The position numbers were made by a program, and so were the translations under genes. A stretch of DNA of 64,000 nucleotides from Cytophagaceae bacterium (GTDB lineage: Bacteria > Bacteroidota > Bacteroidia > Cytophagales > Spirosomataceae). Below the pieces are notes generated by a model. That model had not been told where the DNA came from. It worked only from the letters and a program-made list of their open reading frames with translations, and did not search any database. Within the stretch, counting starts at the first letter, position 1, and the number at the start of each line of letters is the position of its first letter. This document shows, one piece after another, positions 34,808-44,618 of the stretch. The stretch is taken from contig JAIXOL010000067.1 in NCBI GenBank assembly GCA_027486845.1, positions 18,434 to 82,433 of the forward strand. Direction: 5' to 3'.

Positions 34808-35299
34808 GTGAAAATTTCAATTCAAACATATTCAAGTATTTTTCAAAAGCAAGTTGAGAAATTAGTTTTGGGCATTCAGAACGACGAATTTGGTTTAGGG
34901 CTTACCGCACAAGACCAACCAGATTTACCAGATATTGCAGAATTTTATAAAAATGGCAGATTTTGGGTGGCACTTGATGAAAATGACCAATTGATGGGAA
35001 CAATCGGAATCGAACCACTTACCGATGGACAAGCCTCGCTCCGAAAAATGTTTTTGGATAAATCAATACGTGGGAATAAAGATGAAAACTTAGCACAGCG
35101 ACTTTTTGAAACGTTGCTTCAATACGCCAAAGAAAAAGGTTATAAAGAATTATGGCTTGATACACCACCACCAGCAAAAGCTGCACATCGGTTTTATGAG
35201 CGAAACGGTTTTGAATTGATGCCCTCTGAAAGGACACCTTCAACCTATAAGCATCCAACCATTGAAGGTTTGAAAATTTACCGATTGACCATAAAATGA
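34808..35299 (+). CDS. GNAT family N-acetyltransferase
   Basis: The GTG start at 34808 gives 163 residues. The GNAT fold is seen in the strand-loop segment FWVALDENDQLMGTIGIEPL (about 57-76), the acetyl-CoA loop region RGNKDENLAQRLFETLLQYAKEKG (about 94-117) and the C-terminal PPPAKAAHRFYERNGFEL (about 121-138). Substrate unknown. It follows the marR-family gene and may belong to the same unit, though a hairpin lies between. Confidence 0.85.
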   Translation: MKISIQTYSSIFQKQVEKLVLGIQNDEFGLGLTAQDQPDLPDIAEFYKNGRFWVALDENDQLMGTIGIEPLTDGQASLRKMFLDKSIRGNKDENLAQRLFETLLQYAKEKGYKELWLDTPPPAKAAHRFYERNGFELMPSERTPSTYKHPTIEGLKIYRLTIK

Positions 35300-35314
35300 A
35301 GTTTTAGTAGAAAC

Positions 35315-35389
35315 GTTCAATCTGGACATTCTGCAAGAATATTTTACAAAATAACAAAACAATTTTCTTCGAAAATGTTCAATTTGGAC
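35315..35389. repeat. Paired 13-bp direct repeats upstream of the PLP decarboxylase gene
   Basis: GTTCAATCTGGAC (35315-35327) and GTTCAATTTGGAC (35377-35389) match at 12 of 13 positions with 62-bp spacing, about six helical turns. They may be binding sites for a regulator of the downstream gene. Confidence 0.5.
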
Positions 35390-35424
35390 GTTTATTCGAT
35401 TGAAAATTAATCAAAAAATGACCT

Positions 35425-36879
35425 ATGAATAACAATACATTAGATTTTAGCCAAGAAGAATTTAGCAAGATTCTTGAAAAAGCTTCATCGATGATTCTCG
35501 AAAAATACAAGAATCTTGATACTATCAAGGGTTTTAATGTAAACTCGCAAGAAGAAGTTGAAAGCTGGTTTGATGAACCGCTTCCCCGAATTGGAAAAGA
35601 TAGCTTTGAGCTTCTTGACGAAGTAAAAACCAAGGTTTTTGATAGTGCAACGGGCAATTTGGGTAAAAATATGTACGCCTACGTGATGTCAGGGGGAAAT
35701 CAAATTTCAACTGTAGCCGAACTGTTGCTTTCCACTGTCAACCAAAATAATACGAAATGGCATTTAGCACCAGCTATGACCGAAATCGAAAAGCGTGTCA
35801 TTAAATGGGCGGCCGAAATGATTGATTATACGCCCAATGCTGGCGGTGCTATGGTCAGCGGTGGTTCGGAAGCAAATTTGGCAGGTTTGACAGTTGCCCG
35901 AAATATCTTTTTCAAAAAATTTGATATTAAACGCAATGGACTTTTCGGCATGAAACCGTTTATGGTTTATTGTTCGAAAGAAACGCATAATTGCACGGAT
36001 AAAAGTTTGTCATTACTTGGAATTGGTACAAATCAACTTCGCCGAATTGATACAAATGCTGATTTGACGATTGACCTAAATGCACTCGAACAGCAAATTC
36101 AAGCAGATATTGCCAGTGGTTTTATGCCTTTTTGTGTAGTAGGAAACGCTGGAACGGTAAATACTGGTGCAATTGATGATTTAGAAACACTTTCGGCAAT
36201 TGCCAAAAAATACCAAATGTGGTTTCATGTTGACGGTGCTTATGGTGGTTTGGCTTCGGCTTTGCCTTCAATCAAGCATAGATATGCAGGTTTAGAAAAA
36301 GCCGATTCGATTGCCCTTGATTTTCATAAATGGCTCTATCAGCCTTTTGAGATTGGTTGTGTTTTGGTACAAGATTGGAGTAAAATGCGAGAAACTTATT
36401 ACAAAGAAGCTGATTATTTGACTACCGAATTACAAACGAATGCCAATATTCGCTTGGAATTTAATGAGCATTATTTTCAGCTTTCACGAAATGCTAAAGC
36501 ATTTAAAGTTTGGTTGTCAGTAAAAACCTATGGTTTCGACCGAATCAGGGATATGATTCAGAAAGACATTGATTTGACCAATTATTTGATAAAACTCGTT
36601 GAAGAATCGACCGATTTTGAACTGAAGTCAAAGGCAGATTTAGCAGTGTCATGTTTTCGATATAAAGGAAATCTAACTGATAGTGAAGCAATTAGCGAAT
36701 TAAATCAACAACTTATTCCTGCTCTCGAAGCCGATGGAAGAGTGTTTATTACGAGTACAAAACTAAATGGAGAGTTTGTGCTTCGGGCGTGCATCATCAA
36801 TCACCGAAAAACCGAAACTTCGATAGCATATTTATTGGATACGATTCGTGATGTGGCTTCAAAATTACAAAATGCTTAA
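35425..36879 (+). CDS. Group II PLP-dependent amino acid decarboxylase
   Basis: A 484-residue fold-type I PLP enzyme of the pyridoxal-dependent decarboxylase family. The PLP lysine is Lys302 in LDFHKWLYQPFE, preceded by WFHVDGAYGG (Asp binding the pyridine nitrogen) and GNAGTVNTGAIDD. The substrate could be an aromatic amino acid, aspartate, glutamate or diaminobutyrate; the sequence alone does not decide. The following GNAT gene starts 6 nt after the stop, so the two are likely co-transcribed and may act on the same amine. Confidence 0.9.
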   Translation: MNNNTLDFSQEEFSKILEKASSMILEKYKNLDTIKGFNVNSQEEVESWFDEPLPRIGKDSFELLDEVKTKVFDSATGNLGKNMYAYVMSGGNQISTVAELLLSTVNQNNTKWHLAPAMTEIEKRVIKWAAEMIDYTPNAGGAMVSGGSEANLAGLTVARNIFFKKFDIKRNGLFGMKPFMVYCSKETHNCTDKSLSLLGIGTNQLRRIDTNADLTIDLNALEQQIQADIASGFMPFCVVGNAGTVNTGAIDDLETLSAIAKKYQMWFHVDGAYGGLASALPSIKHRYAGLEKADSIALDFHKWLYQPFEIGCVLVQDWSKMRETYYKEADYLTTELQTNANIRLEFNEHYFQLSRNAKAFKVWLSVKTYGFDRIRDMIQKDIDLTNYLIKLVEESTDFELKSKADLAVSCFRYKGNLTDSEAISELNQQLIPALEADGRVFITSTKLNGEFVLRACIINHRKTETSIAYLLDTIRDVASKLQNA

Positions 36880-36885
36880 AAAAAT

Positions 36886-37356
36886 ATGCATAAAATAGAA
36901 ATTATTGAACTCGACCCATATAATGAAGCCCAGAAGTTGGCTTTCAAGCAGATCAATTATGAGTGGATTGAAAAATATTTTAAAGTAGAAAAAGGGGATT
37001 TGGCCTCACTTGAAAATCCCGAAAAATATTTTTTAGCTACGGGCGGAGCCGTACTTTTGGCACGTAGGGGTGAGGAGTATCTTGGTACTTCGGCACTAAA
37101 ACCAATGGGTTATGATGCCTATGAACTTTGTAAAATGGGTGTCATTGAAGAAGCTCGTGGCTTAGGAATCGGTGGACTGATTGGTGAAGCTGCTCTTAAA
37201 AAAGCCCGTGATTTGAAAGCAAAAAGAGTATATCTCGAAACCAATTCGAGCCTTACGCCCGCACTGACTCTTTATGCAAAATTAGGTTTTATTCGCATTG
37301 AAAATTTTACGTCGCCTTACGAGCGTGCCGATGTGGCTATGGAGGTTTGGTTGTAA
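36886..37356 (+). CDS. GNAT family N-acetyltransferase
   Basis: A 156-residue GNAT protein with the acetyl-CoA loop EEARGLGIGGLIGEAALKKA (about 87-106) and then LETNSSLTPALTLYAKLGF (about 116-134), a pattern close to MarR-associated and amine acetyltransferases. It directly follows the PLP decarboxylase gene, which suggests, without proof, acetylation of the amine made by that enzyme. Confidence 0.88.
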   Translation: MHKIEIIELDPYNEAQKLAFKQINYEWIEKYFKVEKGDLASLENPEKYFLATGGAVLLARRGEEYLGTSALKPMGYDAYELCKMGVIEEARGLGIGGLIGEAALKKARDLKAKRVYLETNSSLTPALTLYAKLGFIRIENFTSPYERADVAMEVWL

Positions 37357-37387
37357 TTTAATTTGAAAATTTGTTCTATAATTCCAG

Positions 37388-37419
37388 TTTGCCACAAAAC
37401 CAAAAAAACGGTATCTTTG
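37388..37419 (+). promoter_or_regulatory. Promoter of tpiA
   Basis: TTTG (37388-37391) and TATCTTTG (37412-37419) with 20-nt spacing, matching the consensus fully. The ATG is 28 nt downstream. Confidence 0.75.
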
Positions 37420-37447
37420 AGCTTTTAAAAACAAAGATTCTAAGAAA

Positions 37448-38209
37448 ATGAGAAAAAAAATCGCCGCTGGTAACTGGAAAATGAACAAAACTTTTGAAGA
37501 AGGTCAAATATTGCTTTCGGAAGTTGTAAATATGGTAAAAGACGAAGTTGTAAACCCAAACGTAGTGGTTGTGCTTTGTGTGCCTTTTCCCTATTTGAGT
37601 ACTTTTGGAAAATTAATTGATACTGATAAAGTTTCGTTGGGAGCTCAAAACTGTTATCCAAAGGCTTCAGGTGCATATACAGGTGAAGTTTCGATTCCGA
37701 TGTTGAAATCAGTTGGTGTTGGTCACGTAATTATTGGGCATAGCGAACGTCGTCAGTACTTCGCCGAGTCTGATGCGTTTTTGGCTGAAAAAGTTGATGC
37801 AACTTTGGAAGGTGGACTTACACCAATCTTCTGTTGTGGCGAAACTTTAGAGCAACGTAACGAAGGCATTCACTTCGACTTCGTTCGTGGACAAATCACT
37901 AATAGTCTTTTCCATCTTTCGGCGGAAGATTTACAGAAAACAGTGATTGCCTATGAGCCAATTTGGGCGATTGGAACGGGAGTTACTGCTTCAAACGACC
38001 AAGCACAAGAAATGCACAAGGTTTTAAGAGATCATTTGGCATCAAAATACGGTCAAGAAGTAGCTGACGAAATTTCAATCCTTTATGGTGGAAGCGTAAA
38101 CGGAGCGAATGCTCAAGAGCTTTTCGCTTGTCCAGATGTTGATGGCGGCTTAGTTGGCGGAGCATCGTTGAAATCAAGAGAATTTACGAATATTGCGAAA
38201 TCGTTTTAA
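37448..38209 (+). CDS. tpiA: Triosephosphate isomerase
   Basis: A 253-residue TIM-barrel enzyme with all signature parts: AAGNWKMNKT (substrate-binding Asn and Lys), IIGHSERRQYF (catalytic His), AYEPIWAIGTGV (catalytic Glu) and LYGGSVNGANA/GGLVGGASL for phosphate binding. It interconverts dihydroxyacetone phosphate and glyceraldehyde 3-phosphate in glycolysis. Single gene with its own promoter and terminator. Confidence 0.98.
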   Translation: MRKKIAAGNWKMNKTFEEGQILLSEVVNMVKDEVVNPNVVVVLCVPFPYLSTFGKLIDTDKVSLGAQNCYPKASGAYTGEVSIPMLKSVGVGHVIIGHSERRQYFAESDAFLAEKVDATLEGGLTPIFCCGETLEQRNEGIHFDFVRGQITNSLFHLSAEDLQKTVIAYEPIWAIGTGVTASNDQAQEMHKVLRDHLASKYGQEVADEISILYGGSVNGANAQELFACPDVDGGLVGGASLKSREFTNIAKSF

Positions 38210-38230
38210 TCATATATTGATTGAAAAGTT

Positions 38231-38266
38231 AAAGCCTTACAGAACGAAATTCTGTAAGGCTTTTTT
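38231..38266. terminator. Terminator between tpiA and a convergent gene
   Basis: A perfect 13-bp stem (38231-38243 and 38251-38263) followed by T residues. Confidence 0.85.
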
Positions 38267-38282
38267 GTACTGTAAAATGCTG

Positions 38283-39467
38283 TTATTCAATCAAATGTCC
38301 GCAAAACTGAGCTTTGTTATCTAAAATTTTACCACCTCTTCGATAGCCAAGTCCGCATGCTTCGCCTACAAAAAATATGCCTGCCTGATAGTGGAACGCC
38401 GTCCGAGAATTTCCAGCATTATCTTTTATAAATTCAGTATATTCTTGAAAAATAGTGTTCTGCTCAAAATATTCTCCATCGGTCGAGGTTTCGGTTGTAC
38501 CTGATGGCGAAATAATGCGAACATTTGCACCTTCACGGCCAAATAATACTTTTTCTACACAAGTTTTGCCTAAAATAGATTTAGAACTTGTTTCTAAAAG
38601 TAAAGGGTGATTTGGATATAATTCCCACAAAACTTTTAAAATAGCTTTCGATTGGAAAAGTAAAGTGTAAGCAGGATTCAGAATAACAGCCTTTTTGTTT
38701 TTTGATATTTCGGTTAGAATTTGAGCCAATTCGGGTTCGTCCCAGCCAATATATTCCCACGGAATGAGTTTGAACCAAAAATCATATTTTATAAAACTAC
38801 CATTGCTTGAATTTTGCTTGAAAATGCCTTCTGTTGCCGAAAATTCCACATTTTCGATATAATCAAACGCTACCTCAAAACCTGCTTCTTTAGCTGCTTC
38901 GCCCAAAACTTGCATATTGGTTTCGTCTTCGGGAAAATCTTTTATCGTTGAAATCAACAAGGTTTTCTCAAAACTCGGATTCAGCCGGTGCAATTCCCTG
39001 AATTTTTCTACGAAAGTTTCATACAAAGTATTGAATTGTTGGCTTTCATCCAAGTAATTTGCTTTCAACGAAGCCCACTGTACGACAGCCGTTTCTGGAA
39101 TACAAGTGGCAGTATCGGCATTAAATTCGATTAGTTTTATTGGTTTTCCATCAATTCCACCACTTAAATCGAAGCGACCATAAATGTGCCAATTTGCATC
39201 GTTTTCCCACGAATCTTCTATTAATTCAATCAAGTTTTCGGGAATACCGAGTTCGGAATAACGCTCGTTATCGATGACATGTTGAGCGGCTGCGATATAC
39301 ATTTCGTAAAGCTCATTGGCCGCATCGAAATAATTTTCTGCTTCGGTTTCTGAAACGACTACCATTTCGTTGGTAATATATGGTAAAGTATCTTCGCCGA
39401 GCATCCAATTCCAGCCAATACTGCGGAGCGAGGCTTCGGGAGAGATTGTGAGATTTTTTAATTTCAT
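38283..39467 (-). CDS. Glutathionylspermidine synthase family ligase
   Basis: A 394-residue ATP-grasp-like protein of the GSP_synth family. Typical segments are YGRFDLSGGIDGKPIKLIEFNADTAT shortened here to GRFDLSGG and EFNADTAT (about 110-130), the lysine-rich SKSILGKTCVEKVLFGREG region (about 290) and FHYQAGIFFVGEACGLGYRRGG (about 355). True GspS joins spermidine to glutathione, but many family members have other unknown substrates. The membrane protein DUF350 that often accompanies such genes is not found. Single gene, convergent with tpiA. Confidence 0.85.
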   Translation of the reverse strand: MKLKNLTISPEASLRSIGWNWMLGEDTLPYITNEMVVVSETEAENYFDAANELYEMYIAAAQHVIDNERYSELGIPENLIELIEDSWENDANWHIYGRFDLSGGIDGKPIKLIEFNADTATCIPETAVVQWASLKANYLDESQQFNTLYETFVEKFRELHRLNPSFEKTLLISTIKDFPEDETNMQVLGEAAKEAGFEVAFDYIENVEFSATEGIFKQNSSNGSFIKYDFWFKLIPWEYIGWDEPELAQILTEISKNKKAVILNPAYTLLFQSKAILKVLWELYPNHPLLLETSSKSILGKTCVEKVLFGREGANVRIISPSGTTETSTDGEYFEQNTIFQEYTEFIKDNAGNSRTAFHYQAGIFFVGEACGLGYRRGGKILDNKAQFCGHLIE

Positions 39468-39683
39468 GTTTTTGTGTATTGTGATAAATTACATTCGGAG
39501 TAAGTAAAATTGGCAGATTTTCGACTAAATGTTGTTCGGAAGTTATTCAAATACCACTTGTAGAAACCTTCTGGGTAAGCCTCAAGAAGGTGAGTTTGTA
39601 TTGTAAGTTGTATTTAAAAACATCAAATTGGTTTATTAATTAAAATCAAATCGATTGATAGGCGGTATATTAACTTCCATTGT

Positions 39684-40331
39684 TCATATTTCTTTCCGAA
39701 GTTTTTTAAACTTTTCTCTCAATTTATTCATAAATTCATCGCCGGGGTCAGATTTTACGGTTTGATAGTTTGGGTCAGTTTCTTTCCAAATTTTTGAACC
39801 TTTAAACTTGGTATATTCATGATGCCCGATGAGATATTTTATTTTGTATTTTTTATGTAATTGTTTGATTAATAAGTAGTTGGCTCTAAATTGTTTTTCT
39901 GTTAATGGATTTTTACCACCATCTCCTACATTTTCGATACCGATTGCACAATAGTTGAGTCCGATTACATGGCGAGCCAAAAGAGTATCGGGCATCAGAT
40001 GATAAACCGTTCCGTCTCTATCAATCAGATAATGTGCTGAAACATTGAGTTGACTGGCATTTTGTAGTTCTTTGCGGGCATTAGGTAATGTTGAAGAATT
40101 AAAGGCAAAGAACGATTTCTCGAATGTGGGAATGGCCGTCCAATGCACTACAACCATTTTGGGTTGAATAGTTGGTTGAGTTTGCTCAATTCCATGTCGC
40201 TGTTTAAGATACTCTACTGATAAAGCGATACGGGTAGAATCCCAAAGGATTGGTTTTTCAACAATTTTTAGTTTTTGACTAAATGATTGGGAGGCGATAA
40301 GTAGCAATAAAACTATAAACGATTTTTTCAT
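39684..40331 (-). CDS. N-acetylmuramoyl-L-alanine amidase (Amidase_2)
   Basis: A 215-residue exported protein (signal MKKSFIVLLLLIASQSFSQ). Zinc ligands are in VVHWTAIPT (about 60) and near GHHEYTKFKGS (about 165), with DTLLARHVIGLNYCAIGIENVGD between. It cuts the bond between muramic acid and the stem peptide. Its ATG overlaps the stop of the YciI lipoprotein gene by 4 bases, a sign of translational coupling. Confidence 0.9.
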   Translation of the reverse strand: MKKSFIVLLLLIASQSFSQKLKIVEKPILWDSTRIALSVEYLKQRHGIEQTQPTIQPKMVVVHWTAIPTFEKSFFAFNSSTLPNARKELQNASQLNVSAHYLIDRDGTVYHLMPDTLLARHVIGLNYCAIGIENVGDGGKNPLTEKQFRANYLLIKQLHKKYKIKYLIGHHEYTKFKGSKIWKETDPNYQTVKSDPGDEFMNKLREKFKKLRKEI

Positions 40332-40837
40332 GGCTGTTTTTTAGCGATTTTGTAATGAATAGCAGGAATTTGCATCATTGCAGCCGAACCATACCACGGG
40401 TGCAATTCCATTATCAACGAACCTGCTTTAATTGCTGGGTCAGTTTCACAAAGCTTTTGAGCTTCTTCAATTGTTTTTACATCAAAAACATAAATTCCTT
40501 TCAAGTCAGTATTATCGGTAAATGGCCCTGCAGCTACTAATTTACCCTCATCGGCTAAGCGTGTAATATTGGCCATGTGTGCTTTTTGTAAGTTTGTGGC
40601 CGTCACTGAGTCAATCATCAAGCGACGTGGACCTTGTTTTAATAGAGCCAACACGTAGGTTTTCATGCCATAATCATCGGCACCCAATTGCATAGCCAAA
40701 AGGCTATCAATACCAGAGCCTGCTTCGGTTGTATCTATTTGTACCACACGCTTTTTCTCAGGAACTAAACAACTATATGAAACCGAAGCAATGGCAACAA
40801 ATAAGTATATTTTGATGAAGGTTTTACGTTTTATCAT
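40328..40837 (-). CDS. YciI family lipoprotein
   Basis: A 169-residue protein with a lipoprotein-like N-terminus (VASVSYS-C, Cys about 23) and a C-terminal YCII-like alpha+beta domain: NITRLADEGKLVAAGPFTDN, GIYVFDVKTIEEAQKL and ELHPWYGS. YciI proteins are small ferredoxin-like folds of uncertain function. It forms an operon with the amidase gene by a 4-nt overlap, an unexpected pairing. Confidence 0.85.
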   Translation of the reverse strand: MIKRKTFIKIYLFVAIASVSYSCLVPEKKRVVQIDTTEAGSGIDSLLAMQLGADDYGMKTYVLALLKQGPRRLMIDSVTATNLQKAHMANITRLADEGKLVAAGPFTDNTDLKGIYVFDVKTIEEAQKLCETDPAIKAGSLIMELHPWYGSAAMMQIPAIHYKIAKKQP

Positions 40838-41030
40838 TATTGCGAAAGTTTTGACTAAAATCTACTTTTCAAAGATAGGAATTAAATGTAATATGAGTAA
40901 AATATTGAAGGCTTAAAGCAAAAAACTTCTTCTATGTACAAAATCATAGAAGAAGCTTTCTGTTGTAATTGGGTAAAGAAAGTATTGAATTAAGGTCAAC
41001 TTATGGATATTGTCTATTGACTTTTAAAAA

Positions 41031-42251
41031 TTATCTCAACTTCAGAGTTACCAAACAAGCTACTGCCAACACGATACCGATAATCCAGAAACGAGTAACG
41101 ATTTTGGCCTCGTGATAGCCTTTTTTCTGATAGTGATGATGTAAAGGCGACATCAAGAATAAACGGTTTTGTTGGGCAAACTCTAAGCCTTTCCGACGAC
41201 GTTGGTATTTAAAATAGCTTACCTGCATAATCACCGAAAGGTTTTCAATTAAGAAAATTCCACACATCACAGGTATTAATAATTCTTTTCTAAGTGCCAA
41301 AGCTAATACCGCAATTACGCTTCCGAGCATCAAACTACCTGTATCACCCATGAAAACTTGAGCAGGATAAGCATTGTACCATAAGAAGCCAATGCATGCC
41401 CCGACAAAGGCTGCACAGAAGATTACTACCTCGCCAGAATTCGGAATCATCATAAGATTAAGGTACTGAGCAAAAACTTTATTTCCCGATAAATAAGCAA
41501 AAACTGCTAAAGTTATACCAATAATTGCTGAAGTTCCTGCGGCTAAACCATCAATTCCATCGGTGATATTAGCTCCATTTGAAACCGCCGTGATGATAAA
41601 AATGACTACCAAAACATAAGGCAACCAAGCCAGGCTTTCCGGTAAAAAACTACCAAACATTTGATAATCAATTTCGTTGTTCTTGAAAAAAGGAACTGTT
41701 GTAGTCAAGGAATGAACTTCTGTATATTTTTGAATATCACTTATTGAACTTGCAATTTTACCCTTTTCATAAACTCTGATTTTTACGTAATCATTAAAAT
41801 AAAGTGTTAGACCAACAATTATTCCTAAGCCTACTTGCCCAATAATTTTAAATCGACCTTTTAAGCCTTCTTTATCTTTCTTGAAAACTTTGATATAATC
41901 ATCGGCAAAGCCAATACCGCAAGTCCACAGAGTAGCGATTATCAACAAGACAATATAGACGTTGTCGAGTTTAGCAAAAAGCAATACTGGAATCATCAAA
42001 GATGCCAAAATAATGAAGCCGCCCATGGTTGGTGTGCCCTTTTTTTGCATTTGTCCTTGTAAACCAAGGTCACGAATTGATTCTCCGATTTGAAGATTTT
42101 GTAATAAAAGAATGATACGTTTTCCGAAGATTGAGGCAATCAAAAGTGAGAAAACAATAGCTCCCATCGCACGGAAAGTAATGTACTGAAACACGCCCGC
42201 TCCTGGGAAATTGAAAGATTTGTCAAGGTAAGTAAATAGATAATAAAGCAT
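41031..42251 (-). CDS. mraY: Phospho-N-acetylmuramoyl-pentapeptide transferase MraY
   Basis: A 406-residue protein with about ten membrane helices. Motifs of the family are all visible: [19 protein letters not shown] (Asp pair, about 115-123), [15 protein letters not shown] (about 224-238) and [10 protein letters not shown], ending with [16 protein letters not shown]. It makes lipid I by moving phospho-MurNAc-pentapeptide to undecaprenyl phosphate at the inner membrane. In most bacteria it lies in the dcw cluster with murE and murD; here there are no mur or fts genes near it. Confidence 0.96.
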   Translation of the reverse strand: MLYYLFTYLDKSFNFPGAGVFQYITFRAMGAIVFSLLIASIFGKRIILLLQNLQIGESIRDLGLQGQMQKKGTPTMGGFIILASLMIPVLLFAKLDNVYIVLLIIATLWTCGIGFADDYIKVFKKDKEGLKGRFKIIGQVGLGIIVGLTLYFNDYVKIRVYEKGKIASSISDIQKYTEVHSLTTTVPFFKNNEIDYQMFGSFLPESLAWLPYVLVVIFIITAVSNGANITDGIDGLAAGTSAIIGITLAVFAYLSGNKVFAQYLNLMMIPNSGEVVIFCAAFVGACIGFLWYNAYPAQVFMGDTGSLMLGSVIAVLALALRKELLIPVMCGIFLIENLSVIMQVSYFKYQRRRKGLEFAQQNRLFLMSPLHHHYQKKGYHEAKIVTRFWIIGIVLAVACLVTLKLR

Positions 42252-42684
42252 AGGACATTAGAATTTATAGGAAAGTACTGGCAAAGATACTTTTTTTTGA
42301 AAACCTAAGAAATAAATGGCTAAAAAAAGTAAAGAATGAATGAAGTTTTTGCGTTTTTTGAGAAATATAATGGTTTTTTTGATAGTCAATTAAGGTGTTC
42401 GACTAATTCTTTATGATGATATCGACAGTATTGTGTTATATCTAATAAATGTGATAAATCGGAAAGTTCGCTAATAATTTTTCTTCGATTGTTGTTTTAG
42501 TTATTGAAGTGCAACACTTCATTCATTCAAAAATAAAACCAATCATTATAAAATATTTTTTCATTATCAATTTTTTGAAAAATAATTTTTTATAAAGACT
42601 TGAAAAGAAAACCTTCCTACATTAATATTGTAGTATAATTTAATCTCAGCCAAATTCAATTCAACAAAACTCTTCTTTCGTACT
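42252..42684. other. Intergenic region between mraY and the hexosaminidase gene
   Basis: 433 bp of very AT-rich sequence with no gene. It must hold promoters for both divergent genes, but no convincing full consensus is found. A small palindrome CTACA...TGTAG (42617-42633) lies about 50 nt before the plus-strand gene. Confidence 0.5.
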
Positions 42685-44571
42685 ATGAAAAAAGTTCTCT
42701 TTTCGGTGCTTAGTTTTGCCTTTCTTAATCTAAATGCCCAAAATACACCCTTAAATCTTATTCCGCAGCCCGTTGAGGTATCGCAGAGTGCAGGCAGTTT
42801 TGCTTTAACTCCTAAAACTACTATCAGTTACAACAAAGCTGACGCAAGCGGCGTAGCCGAAATGTTGATACAGAAATTGAGCGTACCGACAGGTTTGGCA
42901 TTAAAAGCCCAAGAAGGAAAAATGGCTATGATTCAACTTAATTTGAATGATACGCCAAATACTCAGATTGGAAAAGAAGGCTATACTTTTGAGTCAACTC
43001 CGAAAGGCATTGTTATTTCGGCTAACCAAACTGCGGGTTTGTTTTATGGAGTGCAGACTTTGTTACAACTTTTACCAAAAGAAATTGAAAGTAAGTCAGT
43101 TGCGAAAGCTACGTGGGCGATTCCTGCAGTAAAAATTACTGATTATCCACGCTTCGGCTGGAGAGGTATTATGCTTGATGTAAGCCGTAATTTCTTTACA
43201 AAGGCTGAGGTAAAAAAATACATTGATGATATTGCTCGCTTGAAATACAATACTTTTCATTGGCACTTGACCGATGATGAAGGTTGGAGAATCGAGATAA
43301 AATCTTTACCTAAATTGACTGAAGTAGGAGCGTGGAGAGTTCCTAGGTCAGGACATTTCGGCGACCGTGAACCTGCAAAAGTAGGCGAAAAAGCCACCGT
43401 TGGTGGTTTTTACACGCAAGAAGACATCAAAGAAATTGTAAAATATGCTCAAGAACGCAACGTTACCATTGTTCCCGAAATTGATGTACCCGGACACAGC
43501 ATGGCGGCAATTGCGGCATATCCAGAATTGAGTACCAAAAAAGACCCAAATACTTTCGTAAATCCAGGAGCAAATATTGCTGATTGGTACGGAAACGGCA
43601 CATTCAAAATGCGTTATGAAAATGCAATCAATCCCTCTGATGAAAAAGTTTATGAGTTTTTGGATAAAGTAATGACCGAAGTTGCAGCACTTTTTCCGAA
43701 TCAATATATTCATGTGGGTGGCGACGAATGTTACAAAGGTTTTTGGGCGGCTGATGCTGGTTGTCAGGCTTTGATGAAAAAATTGGGTATTCGGCACGTT
43801 GAGGACCTTCAAGGCTATTTTATGAATCGTTTGGAGAAAATTTTAACAGCAAAAGGTAAAAAACTTATTGGTTGGGATGAGATTTTAGAAGGTGGAATCT
43901 CGCCAAATGCAACCGTGATGAGTTGGAGAGGAGTGAAGGGAGGAATTGAAGCAGCACATCTCGGCCATGAAGTTGTAATGACACCAACGACATTTGCTTA
44001 CATTGATTATAATCAAGGCGAAAATACCATCGACCCGCCAATTTATGCAGGTTTACGAGTAAGTAAATCATATAGCTTCGAGCCAGTGCCTGATGGTGTT
44101 GATGCCAAATATATTTTGGGTGGACAAGGAAATCTTTGGAGTGAACAAACACCAACTTTACGCCATGCTGAATATATGACTTACCCACGAGCATGGGCAT
44201 TGTCGGAGGTTTATTGGTCGCAAAAATCAGCTAAAAATTGGGATAATTTCAGCAAACGCATGGAAGCTCATTTCGACCGTGCCGAGGTTGCCGAAATTGG
44301 TTTCTCGAAAGCTGTTTATGATGCGATTATCACACCAAGCTATAAAAATGGCAAATTAATGCTCGAATTAGGCAGCGAAATATCAGATTTAGATATTTTC
44401 TATTCGATTGACGATTCGATGCCAGATAAATTTTCGCCAAAATATTCACTACCAATTGAATTGCCGGATGGCCCAATTACCCTCCGAGTGATTACTTTTC
44501 GTGCAGGAAAACCAATCGGTCATTTGATTACATTGAAGCGTGCCGAGTTGGAACTCAGAGCCGGAAGGTAA
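42685..44571 (+). CDS. Beta-N-acetylhexosaminidase, GH20
   Basis: A 628-residue exported protein (signal MKKVLFSVLSFAFLNLNAQ). It has a GH20b domain (about 22-150), then the catalytic barrel with DVSRNFFTKAEVKKYID, FHWHLTDDEGWRIEI and the active pair Asp347-Glu348 in HVGGDECYKGFW. A small C-terminal beta domain follows the barrel. It removes terminal GlcNAc/GalNAc from chitin oligomers, glycans or wall fragments. No transport or other glycan genes are adjacent. Confidence 0.95.
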   Translation: MKKVLFSVLSFAFLNLNAQNTPLNLIPQPVEVSQSAGSFALTPKTTISYNKADASGVAEMLIQKLSVPTGLALKAQEGKMAMIQLNLNDTPNTQIGKEGYTFESTPKGIVISANQTAGLFYGVQTLLQLLPKEIESKSVAKATWAIPAVKITDYPRFGWRGIMLDVSRNFFTKAEVKKYIDDIARLKYNTFHWHLTDDEGWRIEIKSLPKLTEVGAWRVPRSGHFGDREPAKVGEKATVGGFYTQEDIKEIVKYAQERNVTIVPEIDVPGHSMAAIAAYPELSTKKDPNTFVNPGANIADWYGNGTFKMRYENAINPSDEKVYEFLDKVMTEVAALFPNQYIHVGGDECYKGFWAADAGCQALMKKLGIRHVEDLQGYFMNRLEKILTAKGKKLIGWDEILEGGISPNATVMSWRGVKGGIEAAHLGHEVVMTPTTFAYIDYNQGENTIDPPIYAGLRVSKSYSFEPVPDGVDAKYILGGQGNLWSEQTPTLRHAEYMTYPRAWALSEVYWSQKSAKNWDNFSKRMEAHFDRAEVAEIGFSKAVYDAIITPSYKNGKLMLELGSEISDLDIFYSIDDSMPDKFSPKYSLPIELPDGPITLRVITFRAGKPIGHLITLKRAELELRAGR

Positions 44572-44572
44572 T

Positions 44573-44618
44573 ATAAATTTACCAGTGCTGTGTATATTTA
44601 CAGCACTGGTAAATTTAT
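44573..44618. terminator. 19-bp perfect hairpin between GH20 gene and the lyase pseudogene
   Basis: Arms 44573-44591 and 44600-44618 match perfectly with an 8-nt loop. It starts just after the GH20 stop and also contains the last codons and stop of the ammonia-lyase pseudogene on the other strand. It probably ends transcription in both directions, although the T tract is short. Confidence 0.6.

Noticed and set aside
43348..44200. Antisense open frames within the GH20 gene
   Set aside because: They are shadows of a strong coding frame and show no family features.
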